Below are positions 7,403 to 8,904 of a DNA stretch of 8,904 nt, in pieces. The position numbers and the translations under genes are program-made. The notes under the pieces are model-generated. The model ran no database searches. It had not been told where the DNA came from and saw only the letters and a program-made list of their open reading frames with translations. Origin of the DNA: Deltaproteobacteria bacterium (GTDB lineage: Bacteria > Desulfobacterota > Syntrophia > Syntrophales > UBA5619); contig JAJFTY010000137.1 in assembly GCA_021372695.1 (NCBI GenBank), positions 1 to 8,904 on the forward strand, given 5' to 3'. The first letter of the stretch is position 1. The number at the start of each line of letters is the position of its first letter.

Positions 7403-7458
7403 CCTTGATATCGCTGCGGTTCTTCTGTATGGTCCGAGCCAGGGACCTTTCCGAAATC
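7400..7458 (+). repeat. Promoter-bearing repeat element, copy 2 (upstream of parB-like gene)
   Basis: This is the partner of 6121-6179, with the same order and spacing of TTGAT, the TATGGTC box and CCGAAATC. The match ends near 7458-7465. Confidence 0.6.
7405..7433 (+). promoter_or_regulatory. Sigma70-like promoter for the parB-like gene
   Basis: TTGATA (7405-7410), a 17-bp spacer and TATGGT (7428-7433). It sits directly after an intrinsic terminator, where a new transcription unit is expected. The leader to ATG 7662 would be about 220 nt. Confidence 0.6.
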
Positions 7459-7628
7459 GTTCGCGTTCAACTGCTGTCCTCACACACATTCTCTCCTCTC
7501 TTCCCTCTCCGCGCCCCCAGCGGGCTGAAGTAGATCCCGGATCTTTGCGGTCGACAGCCGCCCCGCCTCCCCCTCGACGGAGGAGGGCTGGCTGGGAGTG
7601 ATTTCATCCTCTGTCGTGCCCGACGGTG
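7434..7628 (+). promoter_or_regulatory. Long 5' leader of the parB-like gene with pyrimidine-rich tract
   Basis: I see no gene in this stretch. It contains an unbroken pyrimidine run (7489-7510) within a C-rich, G-poor stretch from about 7476, and a short inverted repeat CCTCC (7566-7570) with GGAGG (7579-7583). It also holds a 15-bp block (7611-7625) nearly identical to 6300-6314 in the methyltransferase leader. The C-rich segment could serve as a Rho loading site. That is inference. Confidence 0.3.
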
Positions 7629-7654
7629 TTTTTCTTTCATCACTGAAAGGAGGA
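7629..7654 (+). promoter_or_regulatory. Palindrome covering the parB-like ribosome binding site
   Basis: AAAGGAGG (7646-7653) is a strong Shine-Dalgarno site 8 nt before ATG 7662. In RNA, 7629-7639 can pair with 7644-7654 around the tetraloop UCAC: eleven pairs, three of them G-U, which bury the entire site. The DNA core CTTTCA-TCAC-TGAAAG is a perfect inverted repeat that could also be an operator. Whether it acts as RNA or as DNA is not shown. Confidence 0.5.
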
Positions 7655-7661
7655 ACTGCTC

Positions 7662-8465
7662 ATGGCGACATACGAGAAGAACCAACTCCACATGGTGCCT
7701 CTGGCCGAGATTCAGCCCGACCCCGGCCAGCCCCGTAAGTACATGGACCCCGCAGCCCTGGAGGAGCTGACCGCCTCCATCAGGCAGATGGGGATCATCG
7801 AACCCATCGTCTGCCGCCAGGACCCGGCGACCGGCCTCGTCTACGCCGTCGCCGGCGAGAGGCGCTGCGCTGCGGCACGCCTGGCGGGCGTTGCTGCGGT
7901 CCCGGCCATCTTCATCGACGGCGGGAACTGCGCCGAGATCGCGCTCGTGGAGAACCTCCTCCGCCAGGATCTCAACCCCGTGGAGGAGGCCGAGGCCCTC
8001 CAGCGCCTGATGGACGAACACGCCTACCAGCAGGAGCAACTGGCGACCGTCATCGGCAAAGCCCAGTCCTCGATCTCAAGGTCTCTCTCGCTCAACAGGC
8101 TCCCCAAGGAGATCCGGGATAAATGCCGCCAGGATCCCACCGTCCCCAGGAACGTCCTTGTCGAGATCGCCCAGAAGAGGCAGGAACGGAGCATGCTGAC
8201 GCAATTCCAGAAATACCAGGATCAGCAGGCCAGGATCGCCGCCAAGGAGACCGCCGATGCCGCAGCCGCCACGCAGCGGAAGCGGACCAGGGCGGAGTCC
8301 ATCGTCAATACGATCGGCATCACGGCCGCCAAAATCGGCGACCTGGAATTTCCCGACTTCACGGAAGCGGACCGGACCATGATCATCGAGTCCATGAATT
8401 ACATGAAGGAGACCCTGGACGAGGCCATCCCCCGGGCGGTGAAGAACAAAAAGAAACCGGTGTGA
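7662..8465 (+). CDS. ParB/RepB/Spo0J-family DNA-binding protein (stand-alone ParB-like)
   Basis: The 267-residue protein starts at ATG 7662 behind a strong ribosome binding site and stops at TGA 8463-8465. Residues 10-85 are the ParB N-terminal domain, with PLAEIQPDPGQPRKY (13-27) and the GERR motif (AGERRCAAARLAG, 64-76) that binds CTP in characterised ParB proteins. ENLLRQDLNPVEEAEALQRL (97-116) is the second conserved box. Residues 121-148 look like the helix-turn-helix that reads parS (EQLATVIGKAQSSISRSLSLNRLP). Residues 165-267 are charged and alanine-rich, and do not resemble the usual short ParB dimerisation tail. No parA partner is adjacent and no canonical parS is visible, so a Noc-like, plasmid or element-borne, or regulatory ParB is as likely as a chromosome partition factor. 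It appears to be a single-gene unit. Confidence 0.9.
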   Translation: MATYEKNQLHMVPLAEIQPDPGQPRKYMDPAALEELTASIRQMGIIEPIVCRQDPATGLVYAVAGERRCAAARLAGVAAVPAIFIDGGNCAEIALVENLLRQDLNPVEEAEALQRLMDEHAYQQEQLATVIGKAQSSISRSLSLNRLPKEIRDKCRQDPTVPRNVLVEIAQKRQERSMLTQFQKYQDQQARIAAKETADAAAATQRKRTRAESIVNTIGITAAKIGDLEFPDFTEADRTMIIESMNYMKETLDEAIPRAVKNKKKPV

Positions 8466-8904
8466 ATCCGGAGGATCAGCGGAGGGAAACGAGGCCAATT
8501 CGCCAGAGAATCGGCGGAGCAACGCGGGGGCTAAAATGATCGGCGCCGTCGGCAGCATCTTAATGAGATCGTATAGATAAGTGTTCATCCAGCGTGCATA
8601 AAATTTCAGGATGGGTGTGTTTCCGGGGTGTGTCCGGGCGCAGGATGGCGGTCAATGGTCCCGACGAAACATCCCGTTTGGTGTGAGCGATCTCGCTTCC
8701 GGGATCGGCAAACAGCGGCATAACGCAGTGAGTGCACTTCAAATGCAAAGTGAGGTTTGCGTGGCCCGGCTGAGTCATTGTGTACGGGATGAAAGGTGCA
8801 AGAGCAAGAGATCTGGCCCTCTGTCTCTGGGTGTGCCAGCATCCTGCCTGAAAGAGAGCGTCTGGCAATTTTGACTGACATCCGTCCTTTCGAATCATAA
8901 CCAT
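8466..8904. other. Stretch without a supported gene, downstream of the parB-like gene
   Basis: These 439 bp contain open frames (minus 8560-8904; plus 8611-8874). Their translations show no family motif, use mixed codons unlike the GC-biased neighbours, and lack convincing ribosome binding sites. A nested inverted repeat is present, ATCCCG (8671-8676) with CGGGAT (8700-8705), enclosing AGCG/CGCT around an ATCT loop. I see no clear intrinsic terminator after parB. The minus frame reaches the window edge, so a gene crossing the edge cannot be excluded. Confidence 0.4.

Noticed and set aside
6178..7470. A 430-codon minus-strand open frame opposite the methyltransferase
   Set aside because: It is a shadow of a gene with clear SAM-binding motifs. 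Its start shares a DHTE...QGK peptide with another shadow frame (5883-6224), but that only reflects the repeated promoter DNA.
7634..7649. CTTTCA-TCAC-TGAAAG as a true parS site
   Set aside because: Canonical parS (TGTTTCACGTGAAACA) has a different centre and spacing. The resemblance is limited to TTTCA/TGAAA, so I report only a palindrome.
7467..8039. A 190-codon minus-strand open frame over the parB leader and parB start
   Set aside because: It is antisense to the conserved ParB N-terminal domain and has no recognisable motif.
8560..8904. Small open frames on both strands in the tail (minus 8560-8904 and 8606-8881, plus 8611-8874)
   Set aside because: No family resemblance, poor or badly spaced ribosome binding sites, and overlap between strands. 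Kept only as a note on the gene-poor region.
8871..8904. TTCGAATC near the window end as a tRNA T-arm
   Set aside because: The flanking bases do not form the 5-bp T stem, and no acceptor or anticodon arm is visible.

Overview
The window is GC-rich, about 60% or slightly more by eye, with bacterial gene organisation. It holds five recognisable protein genes, one of them cut by the window edge. The mix of a very large soluble multi-PAS histidine kinase, a stand-alone ParB-like gene and small metabolic genes with strong Shine-Dalgarno sites would fit an environmental proteobacterium. A deltaproteobacterial (Desulfobacterota-like) source is my guess, and nothing in the sequence proves it.

Layout. 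Positions 1-441 (+) hold the C-terminal half of an ABC exporter ATPase domain (MdlB/MsbA type). It converges on a 1430-residue histidine kinase (531-4823, -) built as receiver, eight PAS modules, HisKA and HATPase. A 161-bp spacer with an AT-rich patch separates the kinase start from the end of a malate/L-lactate-type dehydrogenase (4985-6010, -). A divergent regulatory region (6011-6345) leads to a SAM-dependent O-methyltransferase-like gene (6346-7341, +), which ends in a clear intrinsic terminator (7371-7402). A second promoter and a long leader follow, then a ParB-like gene (7662-8465, +). The last 439 bp (8466-8904) hold no gene I can support.

The genes do not form an obvious pathway. 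The most interesting structure lies between them. The regions in front of the methyltransferase and parB genes carry two diverged copies of one element, each with a TTGATR-N17-TATGGT sigma70-like promoter and a CCGAAATC block at the same spacing. Farther down each leader is another shared 15-bp block. Both genes therefore seem to have long leaders (about 185 and 220 nt) and may be expressed together. Three leaders also contain inverted repeats close to the ribosome binding site: competing hairpins before the dehydrogenase and the methyltransferase, and before parB a palindrome that can pair with the whole Shine-Dalgarno sequence. I see no CRISPR array, tRNA, rRNA or transposase gene, and no clear new multi-gene system.
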